Below are positions 18,501 through 26,020 of a stretch of 49,262 nt of DNA, one piece after another. A model generated the notes under the pieces. That model searched no databases and was not told the DNA's origin. It worked only from the letters and a program-made list of their open reading frames with translations. The translations under genes were made by a program, and so were the position numbers. Position 1 is the first letter of the stretch. The number at the start of each line of letters is the position of its first letter. Location: positions 1 through 49,262 of the forward strand of contig JAKJER010000047.1 in assembly GCA_022705325.1 (NCBI GenBank), read 5' to 3'. Source of the stretch: Planctomycetota bacterium (lineage in GTDB: Bacteria; Planctomycetota; Phycisphaerae; SM23-33).

Positions 18501-19356
18501 CAGCGAGATGTATGTCTGTGCGGGCGTCGAGCCCTGGCGGGCCGTGCAGGCCGCCACCTACGCCGCCAAGGTCCGCGAGCTCGACGTGGACGGGATGTAC
18601 CTGGACCAGTTCGGCTTCGCCGGTTCGTACGTCGACTGCTGGTCCGACCGCCACGGGCACGGCGTTCCGTCGTTCGCCGCCGCCTGCGAGCGGGACTGCA
18701 CGCGGCGCGTCCGCGAGGCGATCGACAAGGCCAAGCCCGACGTCGCCCTGTACACGGAGGAGACGCCGGCGGACCTGGCGAGCGTGTTCCAGGACGGCAG
18801 CTTCACCTACGCCATGAACGAGTCGCGCCGCACGTTGACCCGCGTGCCGCTGAACCTGACGCGATTCGCCCTGCCGCACTTCAAGACCATCGAGATCCTC
18901 GTCTGCGACAAGCCCACCGCAAGCTGGGCGACGGGCGTGAAATGGGTGTTCTTCAACGGCGAGGCGATCTGGCTGGAAGGACCGGCACGGGAGTGGTTCG
19001 AGCCGCACACGCTGGAGGCGATCCGCCGCTGCCACGCCATCCTGCGCCGCCACCGCGACGCGTTCACCTGCTCGCAGCCCGTGCCGCTGGTCCGGACGCT
19101 GGCCGGCGGGGTTTTCGTCAATGCCTTCCCGGCGGATGACGGGCGAAAGACGGTCTACACCTTCTACAACTCGCGGCGGCGGACGTTCCGAGGCGACGTG
19201 CTGGCCGTGGACTGGCCCGAAGGCGCGACGGCCCACGACGCGTGGAACGACCGGCCCGCCCGGGTGCGCGTCGGCGGCCGGCGGGCAACGCTCTCCCTGG
19301 AGATCGGCCCCCACGACGTGGGCTGCGTGGTCGTCAACTCGCCTGGACGGCCGTGA
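15592..19356 (+). CDS. Large secreted putative glycoside hydrolase (TIM-barrel, DUF6259-like) with duplicated N-terminal beta domains
   Basis: 1254 aa with a signal peptide of about 18 residues. Residues about 28-185 and 205-365 are an internal duplication: both begin W(S/T)xQP(T/S)WLANPA and continue through KGMKFS/GAMKWS-type beta-sandwich motifs ending in LEFSDI or LEIADIRLSD, likely carbohydrate-binding modules. A central beta domain precedes a TIM barrel from about 840; Asp1005 in GMYLDQFGF and Glu1056/1057 in YTEETPADL are plausible catalytic acids. The C-terminal part is a small beta domain typical of retaining glycosidases. The substrate is unknown. GAAGG precedes the ATG. The 3' end overlaps the convergent pta by 23 bp. 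Confidence 0.7.
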   Translation: MLSLMILAALTVCAADAADRAPDAFDLNRPGWSRQPTWLANPASNSEVSGTGWTSSFDGKALRTTPPSLTFTVDQPHKGMKFSTPMKGLSLRDFPFLVLHYRARNIDTTSRDYAVYVDDGDASRQLAPVRLCDLHADDHWHTLAVDVSRLSKSNEPRLLAVQVQATEAGKALLEFRRLEFSDIWPEGATRVGPAPPPPAPDRPVPLPGLKWTAQPSWLANPATGGAHEFAPGHFPLATSQTETSPAAPASAAAFRVRQPGAGMKWSANLDAPLDISAHRYLHIRYRAINLSARGDYTVCALGTGPTGGSTSAALLWPADTRSDGRWHVAAADLAPVRAKLARVTGLACQVQAAAPDARLEIADIRLSDHLPRQQVEEFCDLAAEAKWEGFAPLPLPLQTAPLKGWLARLRLDNWPAARAATFQSIPFDLSGSPGRVAATSLCTGGQIDVNVSSDLRPSEVYLLLLARLAGPEEDVFGGGTFTRIRDVDRFRIELTYMDDEKALDECLPLNLADGEFGIRNGLQVLVVSTDPKRRLFSVRLIDRSDQTALALVAATARTGPPLHPQAADEMPALVHKPPPPPPREPGLLHVADAQAVFRDEWMEAALPLTGPPQLARLRHLPAGRDLLDKPSDLARLSLDGRAIAAEDWLAAGHEQRDGGVLRTFRIRGREGLTVGLFVRSNSPGRLAVSGRLTNAGATPCRTALTVGLGPYRLAGRREDEHYLFPKRGAAFDNRPCSYRNRYCGTFPLQFVDTFAPACGCGLFLRTAGLELEPRHYLLEKSDAGLRLAVEHAETTLAPGANRDCPEVMFELSDGHWRRGLDAYTAWRRQALPARPPKQWFREVFNFRQRFLHGLDPLYDPAAGKLNLQSAVDEAREEFGGIDYLHLFDWGYLPPYGRIYGRQGDLSPYDAIRGGLPALRRAIAAVRAQKVPVGLYIEGYLLEEKGQLGREHGKQWQLIGSDGKGRYWPGCSEMYVCAGVEPWRAVQAATYAAKVRELDVDGMYLDQFGFAGSYVDCWSDRHGHGVPSFAAACERDCTRRVREAIDKAKPDVALYTEETPADLASVFQDGSFTYAMNESRRTLTRVPLNLTRFALPHFKTIEILVCDKPTASWATGVKWVFFNGEAIWLEGPAREWFEPHTLEAIRRCHAILRRHRDAFTCSQPVPLVRTLAGGVFVNAFPADDGRKTVYTFYNSRRRTFRGDVLAVDWPEGATAHDAWNDRPARVRVGGRRATLSLEIGPHDVGCVVVNSPGRP

Positions 19357-20335
19357 TGGCCGTCACCAGGACGATATCCTCGACGCTGCAGCCGCGGGAC
19401 AGATCGTTGACCGGCTTGGCCAGGCCCATCAGCAGCGGGCCCAGGGCGATCGCGTCGCCCAGCCGCTCCACGAGCTTGTAGCCGACGTTGCCGGACGACA
19501 GGTCCGGGAAGACCAGCACGTTGGCCTTTCCGGCCACGGGCGAGTCTTTGGCCTTGCGGCGGGCGATGGAGGGCAGCAGGGCCGCGTCGGCCTGCAGTTC
19601 GCCGTCGATGTTCAGGTCGCCTCGTCGGGTGTTGGCCAGGCGGGTCGCCTCGACGACCTTCTCGACGGCGGGGCTGTGAGCCGAGCCCTTGCTGGAGAAG
19701 CTCAGCATCGCGACGGCGGGCTCGACCTGCAGGAGGGCGCGGCACTGGAGGGCGGCGGAGATGGCGATGTCGGCGAGTTGCTCGGCCGTCGGCTCGGGCA
19801 CGACCCCGGTGTCGGCGAACAGCAGGGCGCCGTCCACGCCGAGATCGGCGGCGCGGGTGCACATGATGGAGCACCCGCTGAGCGTCTTGATCCCCTTCTG
19901 GAGCCCGACCCCGAACAGGGCGGCGCGGACGGTGTCGGCCGTCGGACAGTTGCTGCCGGCGACCATGCCGTCCATCCGGTCGGCCCCCACCATCATGGCC
20001 CCGTAGTAAACGTAGTTGGCCAGCATGTCGGCTGCCTGTTGGCGGGTCATGCCCTTGGCCTTGCGTTTCTCGTGGAGCCGGTCGACGTACTCGTCGTGGT
20101 GCGGATCGGAGGCCGGATCGAGCACCTCGACGCCGGAGAGATCGACGTTGTTCAGTTTCGCTTGTTCTCGAACCCGATCAGGCGGGCCCAGGAGCGTCAC
20201 GTGGGCGTACTGGCGGCCGCGGATGATCTCGGCGGCTTGCAGGACCCGCAGATCCTGGGTCTCGGGGAGCACGATTCGTTTCTGGAGGCGGATGGCATGT
20301 TCGGTGATTCGGCGGATTACAGCGTTCTCACTCAT
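19334..20335 (-). CDS. pta: Phosphate acetyltransferase
   Basis: 333 aa from ATG 20335, with AAAGG eight bases upstream; a GTG ten codons earlier is less likely. The protein is the single-domain PTA type of about 330 aa, with GSNCPTADTVRAAL (active-site segment), LSFSSKGSA and the C-terminal VFPDLSSGNVGYKLVERLGDA and GPLLMGLAKPVNDLSRG signatures. It interconverts acetyl-CoA and acetyl phosphate. No acetate kinase gene is adjacent. A second member of the superfamily, fused to another domain, is at 30919. Its stop lies inside the convergent glycoside hydrolase gene (23-bp overlap). Confidence 0.92.
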   Translation of the reverse strand: MSENAVIRRITEHAIRLQKRIVLPETQDLRVLQAAEIIRGRQYAHVTLLGPPDRVREQAKLNNVDLSGVEVLDPASDPHHDEYVDRLHEKRKAKGMTRQQAADMLANYVYYGAMMVGADRMDGMVAGSNCPTADTVRAALFGVGLQKGIKTLSGCSIMCTRAADLGVDGALLFADTGVVPEPTAEQLADIAISAALQCRALLQVEPAVAMLSFSSKGSAHSPAVEKVVEATRLANTRRGDLNIDGELQADAALLPSIARRKAKDSPVAGKANVLVFPDLSSGNVGYKLVERLGDAIALGPLLMGLAKPVNDLSRGCSVEDIVLVTAITAVQAS

Positions 20336-20410
20336 CGTCGTGGCCTTTACGACCAGATCCGGCACAGTCGTTGCCCGGCCTTCGGGGCGCCGTGCGGGAT
20401 ATCCTTGTCA

Positions 20411-20439
20411 TTGCCTTTGCACAGGGCATTCTGTACAAT
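20411..20439 (+). promoter_or_regulatory. Promoter of the polytopic membrane protein gene
   Basis: TTGCCT (20411-20416), 17-bp spacer, TACAAT (20434-20439), in the divergent gap between pta and the membrane protein gene. The start would be near 20446, giving a leader of about 57 nt. Confidence 0.45.
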
Positions 20440-20502
20440 CCTCGATCTTGCCGACGGAACCGAAGATGATAGCCCGCGGGCGGAATGTTGTCGAGAGAGT
20501 AC

Positions 20503-21459
20503 ATGAGCCATCGTCATCATTTGCTTGAGAAGATCCAGGTGGAGTTGGCCGCGGCTGTGGCGGTGGCCGTCGTGTACTTCTGGGCGGCCCCGGCCCTGCC
20601 GCTGAGCGACCCGCAGTGGCCGATCGTCTTCCTGCCGACGGGCAACCTGAGCGCCGCGGCCTCGGCTGCCCTGGTGATCTGGGGCCTCACCGTCCTGTGC
20701 GTGCTGGCGACGGTCTCCGCCCGGGCGGAAGGATCGATGCTGGCGGCGTTGATCGGCGCAGCCGGCTACAGCATGTACTCCCCTCAGATCCGCGGGCTGC
20801 TGTGGTACCGCCAGGACAGCCTCCCGTCCCTGTACGCGCTGCTGATCAGCGAGGTGCTTCTGCTGAGCCTGATCCTGGTGGGCGTGGCAATCCTCGTGAC
20901 GCTGGTGCGACGGACGGTGTTGGCCGCCTGCCCCGCGTGCGCCTGGCGCAGCCCGCTGCTGAGGCAGGACCAGACACCCGTGAACTGGCTGGAGCGCCTG
21001 TTCGGGCCCGGGTATCACATCCGAGGCCTGGCCGGGCAGTCCCTGACCACGCTGGGCGGTCGAATACGCCAGTCGGCCATGTTCCTGGCGACCGGGATGC
21101 TGCTGTCGATGGTCCTGCTGGTTCTGTTGATGCGGTCGGCCGACCGGGGCCAGATCGTCTTTGCCCTGCTGGCCAGCTTCACGCTGGGCGTGCTGGTGGC
21201 CCACCAGCTTCTGCCGGTCCCCAACAGCATCCTGAGCTGGGCCATGCCCGTCCCGGTGGCCATCCTGTTCTACCTGCTGGCGATGGTCTCCTCCTCCGAC
21301 ACCTCCTCACAGGCATGGATGAGCGTGCATCACTACGGGCGGGCACTGCCCATCGACTGGGTCACCGTCGCCAGCGGCGGGTCCCTGCTGGGCTTCTGGA
21401 TCAGCGAACGCCTGCACGAAGTGAGGCATTTCGAGACCAGCGAGGAATCCGGCGAATAG
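20503..21459 (+). CDS. Polytopic membrane protein of unknown function
   Basis: 318 aa from ATG 20503, preceded by GAGAGAG. About seven or eight hydrophobic helices (near 13-30, 52-72, 78-93, 111-134, 187-208, 213-231, 238-258, 283-300) alternate with short loops. Between helices 4 and 5 a cytoplasmic-looking loop has Cys143-x2-Cys146 (AACPACAW) followed by basic residues, which could bind zinc. A GFWISERLHEVRHFE tail ends the protein. I do not recognise the family. It is divergent from pta and upstream of the PEP-CTERM gene, which has its own promoter. Confidence 0.7.
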   Translation: MSHRHHLLEKIQVELAAAVAVAVVYFWAAPALPLSDPQWPIVFLPTGNLSAAASAALVIWGLTVLCVLATVSARAEGSMLAALIGAAGYSMYSPQIRGLLWYRQDSLPSLYALLISEVLLLSLILVGVAILVTLVRRTVLAACPACAWRSPLLRQDQTPVNWLERLFGPGYHIRGLAGQSLTTLGGRIRQSAMFLATGMLLSMVLLVLLMRSADRGQIVFALLASFTLGVLVAHQLLPVPNSILSWAMPVPVAILFYLLAMVSSSDTSSQAWMSVHHYGRALPIDWVTVASGGSLLGFWISERLHEVRHFETSEESGE

Positions 21460-21551
21460 GCCCGCCCTCGCAGACTCGACCCGGGGGCATCGGACCCCGT
21501 GCCTGACCTGAAAAGTCCCGTCGCGAATTCTCCCCGCGCCCTCGCCGCCGT

Positions 21552-21620
21552 TTGCCCGACGGACCCTCGAATCGTACGTTCCCGGTGAAGACGATCCCGC
21601 ACTTATGACCTGTTGCGGGA
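21552..21620 (+). promoter_or_regulatory. Promoter and leader of the PEP-CTERM gene (copy 1 of a shared element)
   Basis: TTGCCC (21552-21557), 17 bp, TACGTT (21575-21580). The -10 lies in a 22-bp stretch (21571-21592, containing CGTACGTTCCCGGTGAAGAC) that is identical at 22570-22591 ahead of the calpain gene. The conserved block is followed by a hairpin, TCCCGCA (21595-21601) pairing with TGCGGGA (21614-21620), with no sequence similarity to the hairpin of copy 2. The gene starts 68 bp after the block. Confidence 0.5.
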
Positions 21621-21660
21621 CGAACACACGCCGTCCAACGACTTTTTGGAGGTCTGGAGA

Positions 21661-22353
21661 ATGAACGGCATTCGAGGCATCGCGGCGGCAATCGGGACGC
21701 TGGCCCTGCTGGCGGCCACTGCTCATGGAACGGTTATCATCTCCGCCAACCACTCCGACTACACCCCCGGCCCGGGCCAGGACCTGGACAACATCCGCAT
21801 GGGCGTGGACATGAGCGTGACCGGCGGGTTGGCCACCTTCACGTTCACCAACGTCTCCCTGGCCCCCGAAATCTCGGCGGTGATCAAGGAAATCGTCCTG
21901 GACACCCAGGACAACGACACCGGCGCCTGGATTCTGTGGTCGGGCAGGGTGCTGACCTACACCGATGACGTCAAGTTCGACATCGGACCGTCCAACGGCC
22001 TGCCGGGCTTCGGCGACGACATCTACGACAAGGCCTCCATGGTCGAGTTGTCCGCCAAGTCCCCCCCCACCAAACGGGGGCTGAGCGTGGGCGAATCGCT
22101 GGAGGTGCAGTTCTGGACGAGCCTGAGCGACGGGTCGACCATTGAAGACTATCTGGCCGCCTTCGGCGGCGGGCAGGACAGCTCCGAGTTCTCGATCGGC
22201 TTCCACGCCATCAGCGCCGGCACGGTCGGCGGGGAGAGCCTTTCGGGCGCCTACGCCACGACGACTGTGCCCGAACCGACCACGACCGCCCTGTTGGTCC
22301 TGGGCGGCTCGCTCGCCCTGATCCGCCGACGCAACCGGAGGCTGGCCCTGTAA
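21661..22353 (+). CDS. PEP-CTERM sorted exported protein
   Basis: 230 aa from ATG 21661, where GGAGG and GGAG precede the start. A signal peptide (MNGIRGIAAAIGTLALLAATAHG) is followed by an extracellular domain rich in Asp, Ser and Gly with no recognised fold. The C-terminus VPEPTTTALLVLGGSLALIRRRNRR is a PEP-CTERM signal: VPEP motif, hydrophobic helix, arginine cluster. Such proteins are cleaved and anchored or released by exosortase, which is not encoded here. Codons near 22061-22068 form an eight-C run, a slippage-prone site. The gene shares its promoter-leader with the next gene. Confidence 0.85.
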   Translation: MNGIRGIAAAIGTLALLAATAHGTVIISANHSDYTPGPGQDLDNIRMGVDMSVTGGLATFTFTNVSLAPEISAVIKEIVLDTQDNDTGAWILWSGRVLTYTDDVKFDIGPSNGLPGFGDDIYDKASMVELSAKSPPTKRGLSVGESLEVQFWTSLSDGSTIEDYLAAFGGGQDSSEFSIGFHAISAGTVGGESLSGAYATTTVPEPTTTALLVLGGSLALIRRRNRRLAL

Positions 22354-22365
22354 CGAACCACCAGC

Positions 22366-22410
22366 GCGGAGCACGCTCCGCCCAAACGGCACATGCGGAA
22401 TCAGCTCCGC
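22366..22410. repeat. Paired GCGGA/TCCGC hairpins
   Basis: GCGGAGC-AC-GCTCCGC (22366-22381) is followed 13 bp later by GCGGA (22395-22399), 6-nt loop, TCCGC (22406-22410). Both end in CTCCGC and look like two copies of one small palindromic unit directly behind the PEP-CTERM gene. Confidence 0.5.
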
Positions 22411-22457
22411 CGCAGAACAGGGGCATACGAGGCGCAAGCCTGGTAAGGAACGGTCGC

Positions 22458-22491
22458 GACGGCCTTCGGGCCGCCGCGGCCGTCCTGTTTT
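22458..22491 (+). terminator. Probable terminator of the PEP-CTERM gene
   Basis: GACGGCC (22458-22464) pairs with GGCCGTC (22478-22484), followed by CTGTTTTG. The 13-nt loop can itself pair (GGCC, GGCC), and the T tract is short. Confidence 0.5.
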
Positions 22492-22550
22492 GGGGGAGGT
22501 TCTCTCGCCGCGGGCGGCGCGGCAGGAGCCTGTCCGGCGTTTCGCCCGGC

Positions 22551-22607
22551 TTGCCAGGGGGCCTGCCGGATCGTACGTTCCCGGTGAAGACACACGATGG
22601 GTGTGTC
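22551..22607 (+). promoter_or_regulatory. Promoter and leader of the calpain-family gene (copy 2 of a shared element)
   Basis: TTGCCA (22551-22556), 17 bp, TACGTT (22574-22579). TTGCC lies exactly 19 bases ahead of the 22-bp conserved block, as in copy 1, while the spacer differs. A hairpin follows: GACACAC (22589-22595), 5-nt loop, GTGTGTC (22601-22607). The ATG is at 22672, 80 bp after the block. Confidence 0.5.
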
Positions 22608-22671
22608 CGCACTCCTGTCCGCCCTCGGAGGTGGCAGGGAATGATCCTTCATTCCCCCCAAGGAACCGAGG

Positions 22672-24810
22672 ATGGACAGACAAACGCAACCCCAATTCGA
22701 GTCGCTGGAATCCCGAACGCTGCTGAGCGCCACGCTGGCGGAATCCTTCGCCACCGCTCAGGGCCTCGCGGTCGAACCCGTGGGCGACTCAGCTATCCAG
22801 AGCACTCTTTCGGATCCGGCGGCTGGAGACTTCTACCAGTTCACCGCTCCCGCTCTGGGCTGGACCACCGTCGAGATGAAGGCCATGAGTGACGGGATGG
22901 ACCCCGCCCTGCTGGCCTACGACAGCAAGGGCCGGCCCCTGGCCTACAACAACAACGCCTCCCGGACCACCCGCGACAGCCGCATGAGACTGGTCGTCCG
23001 ACCCGGCCAGACGGTGTACCTCAAGGCGTGGGACCTGGCCGACGTCGGCGGGCAGTACAGCCTGAACGTGGCTAACCGGGCCTTCGACGACGTGGGCAAT
23101 ACCATCGCCACCGCCCGCGAGGCCCGGCTGAACCCCTGGAGCGGCATGGGCGTCGTGGCCAGTCAGATCAACTACGCGGGCGACGTGGACGTGATCAAGC
23201 TCACCGCCGTCCGCGACGGCACGATGATCGTCGAGGTCACGGCCTGGGGCCGGGGAAGCTCGCTGTTGCCCGCGATGACCGTGACCGACGCCGCCGGGAC
23301 CGTCCTGCCCAGCGCGGAAAGCACGAACGAAAGCGGCAAGCTGTCGTTGTCGTTCGGGGCGGTCGCGGGGCGAACCTACTATCTGCACGCCTCGTCGATC
23401 AACGGCACGACGGGCTGGTGGCTGGGGCGGTTTCGCAACACCGTCGACCCGTTCGACCCGCCCTCGCCCACGCCCGAGCCCGAGCCCGAGCCTGAGCCCA
23501 CACCAACCCCGGAACCTGAACCGGTGGTCGAGCCGCCCCTGGTCATCGAGCCCGGCTCGTCCATCGCCGCACACACCCGCACCACGGCCGCCGGCCTCCA
23601 ACTCGTCGTTCTGGGCACGACCGGCAGCGACGTGATCACCCTCTCGCAGACGACGACCGGCGTGACCCTGCTGACGCTGGCCGGCAGTCAGGACTTCGAG
23701 GGAAACTTCGCCAGCCTGGCCGTCTACGGCTTCGCGGGCGGTGACACGCTGCGGACCGACCGGACCGTCTCGCTGTCGGTCGAGTTATACGGCGGCGAGG
23801 GCAACGACAGTCTGTTTGCCTCCGGCGCGGGCCTGGCCAGGCTCTTCGGCGAGGCGGGCGACGACCTCCTGGTCAGCGTGGGCGGCGGGAGCGACCAGCT
23901 TGCCGGCGGCGAGGGCAACGACGGGTTCTGGATGGACAGCCAGGACGCCGCCAGCGACGCTTCGGCGGCCGAAACCGCCGTGGGCGCCGTTCACCGCATC
24001 TCGGCCTTCGCCCAGCCTTGGACGACCAACCCGGCCGACCGCGACTACGTCGCGCTGGAGGCCGACGGGCAGAACCTTCGCGATCCGGAACTGGACCCCA
24101 ACGCCTCACGGTACGCCGACTTCTCCGGCCGCTCGCTGTTCGTCAACGGCGCCCAGTACAACGACATCATCCAGGGCAACCTGGGCGACTGCTACTACCT
24201 GGCGTCGCTGTCAGGGCTGGCTCAGCAGGACCCCGCCCTGGTGCAACAGATGATCGCCCCGCTGGGCGATGGCACGTACGCGGTCCGCTTCTACCGCAAC
24301 GGGCGGGAGGTCTATTACCGCATTGACGGCGACCTGCCGGTAACCTCCCGCGGGCGCCTGGCCTACGCCCAGCTCACCGGACAGGGAGAGACCTGGGTGG
24401 CCCTGATGGAGAAGGCCTATGCCCATTTCCGCTACAACGAGAACAGCTACGATTCCATCGTAGGCGGATGGATGGCCACCGTGCTGCGGGAACTGACCAA
24501 CACGTCCACCAGCACGCACTGGACCACCAGCGACTCCCGCCGCACGTACAGCTACATCCAGACCCAGTTGAGCGCCGGGCACGCGGTCACCGCGGGCACG
24601 ATCGCCAACCCCACCGGGCCTGTGGTCGGCAATCACGCGTACACGGTGGAGTCGGCGTTCACCGCCGACGGCGTGCAGTACGTCCGCGTGTACAACCCGT
24701 GGGGCGTCGACGGCAGAGGCAGCGACAGCAACACACGCGACGGCCTGGTGACGATGACGGCACAGGTGTTCGTGGCCAACTTCGACGGCGTGGTCTCCAG
24801 CCAGGCCTAG
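22672..24810 (+). CDS. Calpain-family (C2) cysteine protease with PPC-like and RTX-like regions
   Basis: 712 aa. The N-terminus FESLESRTLLSATLAES resembles the LEPRxLLSA signal of planctomycete surface proteins; there is no classical signal peptide. Two beta domains follow (about 30-135 and 140-260), the first like a pre-peptidase C-terminal domain, then a Pro/Glu linker (about 264-288) and Gly-Asp-rich RTX-like calcium-binding repeats (GGEGNDSLF, GEAGDDLL, GGEGNDGF; about 370-425). The C-terminal calpain core has Cys507 (NLGDCYYLAS), His655 (GNHAYTV) and Asn675 (VYNPWG), a complete triad. It is probably a calcium-dependent surface protease. AAGGA lies about nine bases before ATG. Confidence 0.85.
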   Translation: MDRQTQPQFESLESRTLLSATLAESFATAQGLAVEPVGDSAIQSTLSDPAAGDFYQFTAPALGWTTVEMKAMSDGMDPALLAYDSKGRPLAYNNNASRTTRDSRMRLVVRPGQTVYLKAWDLADVGGQYSLNVANRAFDDVGNTIATAREARLNPWSGMGVVASQINYAGDVDVIKLTAVRDGTMIVEVTAWGRGSSLLPAMTVTDAAGTVLPSAESTNESGKLSLSFGAVAGRTYYLHASSINGTTGWWLGRFRNTVDPFDPPSPTPEPEPEPEPTPTPEPEPVVEPPLVIEPGSSIAAHTRTTAAGLQLVVLGTTGSDVITLSQTTTGVTLLTLAGSQDFEGNFASLAVYGFAGGDTLRTDRTVSLSVELYGGEGNDSLFASGAGLARLFGEAGDDLLVSVGGGSDQLAGGEGNDGFWMDSQDAASDASAAETAVGAVHRISAFAQPWTTNPADRDYVALEADGQNLRDPELDPNASRYADFSGRSLFVNGAQYNDIIQGNLGDCYYLASLSGLAQQDPALVQQMIAPLGDGTYAVRFYRNGREVYYRIDGDLPVTSRGRLAYAQLTGQGETWVALMEKAYAHFRYNENSYDSIVGGWMATVLRELTNTSTSTHWTTSDSRRTYSYIQTQLSAGHAVTAGTIANPTGPVVGNHAYTVESAFTADGVQYVRVYNPWGVDGRGSDSNTRDGLVTMTAQVFVANFDGVVSSQA

Positions 24811-24861
24811 CCGTCCGCGGGCTGCTAACCGAGACAAGGTGGAGGAACCACCTGCCCTGCC

Positions 24862-24887
24862 GCCCCGCAAGGGACGGCGGGGCTTTT
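24862..24887 (+). terminator. Intrinsic terminator after the calpain-family gene
   Basis: GCCCCGC (24862-24868), 8-nt loop, GCGGGGC (24877-24883), then TTTT. It separates the calpain gene from the epimerase cluster. Confidence 0.75.
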
Positions 24888-24952
24888 CTATTGCGGAATG
24901 CGGGTTGGTCCCTTTCGTTCCTTGGGCGCTTTCTGTCTCTCGCGTCTTGGGG

Positions 24953-24958
24953 TATGAT
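24953..24958 (+). promoter_or_regulatory. -10 element of the epimerase cluster, predicting a near-leaderless mRNA
   Basis: TATGAT ends nine bases before the ATG at 24968, placing the start near 24965. The -35 position (TTTCTG at 17 bp) is poor. The upstream terminator means a promoter must exist in this 80-bp gap. Confidence 0.35.
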
Positions 24959-24967
24959 TCGGCGTCA

Positions 24968-26020
24968 ATGCCGAAGCTTATCGACATCCACGCGCGGACC
25001 ATTCGCCGGCCCATGCGGATGGCGTTCACCACCGCCCTGGGCTCCAAGCGCGAGGCGGTGAGCGTGCTGGTGCGGGCAGACCTGGCGGGGGGCGCCAGCG
25101 GCCTGGGCGAGGTGCCCACCAGCTTCGTCCTGCCCGACGAGACGGCGCCCGCCATCCGCCGCACGCTGCGTGAGGCAGCCGATCTGCTGCGCGGGCGCGA
25201 CGTGAAAGACGCCCTGTCTGATCTGTCGACCCTGCGCCAACGCGTCCCCGCCCGCGCCATGACCTTCTCGGGTCTGGAGGTCGCCCTCCTGCGGGCCGAG
25301 CTGCACTCGCGAGGCGTCAGCGAGTGGACCCACTGGGGAGGCAAGCTCAAGACCATCCGCTCGGACATCACCATCTTCTTCACGCCCGACCCCCAGCCGC
25401 TGCAGCAGTGGATCGACCAGGCGGTGGACGGCGGGTTCGACACGTTCAAGGTCAAGACCAGCGGCAAGGTCGACGCCGACGTCGCCTTCCTGCGCAGCGT
25501 GCGGGAGCGGCTGGCGCGGCGCCTGGAGCGGTTCACGCTCCGCCTGGACGGCAACCAGGGCTACACGGCCCGCTCGCTGGAGCGGATGTTCGCCCTCCTG
25601 GATCGCGCGGGCATCGACTACGAGCTGTTCGAGCAGCCGCTGGCCAAGGACGACTACGCGGGGATGAAGCGCATCGCCCGCTCGGCCCCGCGCCCGATCC
25701 TGCTGGACGAAACGGTCTTCGTCCGGGCCGACCTCCAACGGGCGATCGACGAGGGACTCGGACACGGGGTCAACGTGAAGCTGGCCAAGAGCGGCCCCCG
25801 CGAGGCCGAGGCCCTGCTCGCCCTGGCCCGCCGCGCGGGCCTGCGGACCATGATCGGCTGCATGAGCGAGACGATGGTCGGCCTGTCGGCGGGGATCCTG
25901 CTGGCCGCCGGGGCGGGCGGCGTCGATTACGTGGACCTGGACAGCATCCATTTCTTCCCCCACCGCCGGCGCTACGGCCCCATCGAGATCGCCGCCGCGG
26001 AGTACCGCATCCATGATTGA
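24968..26020 (+). CDS. Dipeptide epimerase, L-Ala-D/L-Glu epimerase-like (enolase superfamily)
   Basis: 350 aa from ATG 24968; an upstream GTG/ATG frame to 24839 crosses the terminator and is rejected. Catalytic and metal residues of the muconate-lactonising subgroup are all present: Lys161-x-Lys163 (FKVKTSG), Asp194 (LDGNQGY), Glu222 (FEQPL), Asp247 (LLDET) and Lys271 (NVKLAKSG). The spacing from Lys163 to Lys271 equals that of Bacillus L-Ala-D/L-Glu epimerase. That enzyme converts L-Ala-D-Glu from murein turnover to L-Ala-L-Glu. The next gene overlaps by eight bases, and the gene after it encodes an NlpC/P60 hydrolase that could generate such dipeptides. Confidence 0.85.
   Translation: MPKLIDIHARTIRRPMRMAFTTALGSKREAVSVLVRADLAGGASGLGEVPTSFVLPDETAPAIRRTLREAADLLRGRDVKDALSDLSTLRQRVPARAMTFSGLEVALLRAELHSRGVSEWTHWGGKLKTIRSDITIFFTPDPQPLQQWIDQAVDGGFDTFKVKTSGKVDADVAFLRSVRERLARRLERFTLRLDGNQGYTARSLERMFALLDRAGIDYELFEQPLAKDDYAGMKRIARSAPRPILLDETVFVRADLQRAIDEGLGHGVNVKLAKSGPREAEALLALARRAGLRTMIGCMSETMVGLSAGILLAAGAGGVDYVDLDSIHFFPHRRRYGPIEIAAAEYRIHD

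Larger units (their letters stand above)
22354..22671. other. Intergenic region (318 bp) between the PEP-CTERM and calpain genes
   Basis: It holds, in order, two related hairpins (22366-22410), a terminator (22458-22491), and the promoter-leader of the calpain gene (22551-22607). No further coding frame is convincing. Confidence 0.6.

Noticed and set aside
17173..19314. 713-aa minus-strand frame opposite the large hydrolase
   Set aside because: Same antisense effect; composition is typical of shadow frames and the plus strand encodes a recognisable protein.
19334..19356. 23-bp convergent overlap of the glycoside hydrolase and pta genes as a regulatory feature
   Set aside because: Short tail-to-tail overlaps are ordinary in dense genomes.
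22354..22600. Cyclic-di-GMP or another known riboswitch upstream of the calpain gene
   Set aside because: The conserved block does not match any riboswitch consensus I know; a promoter with shared leader explains it better.
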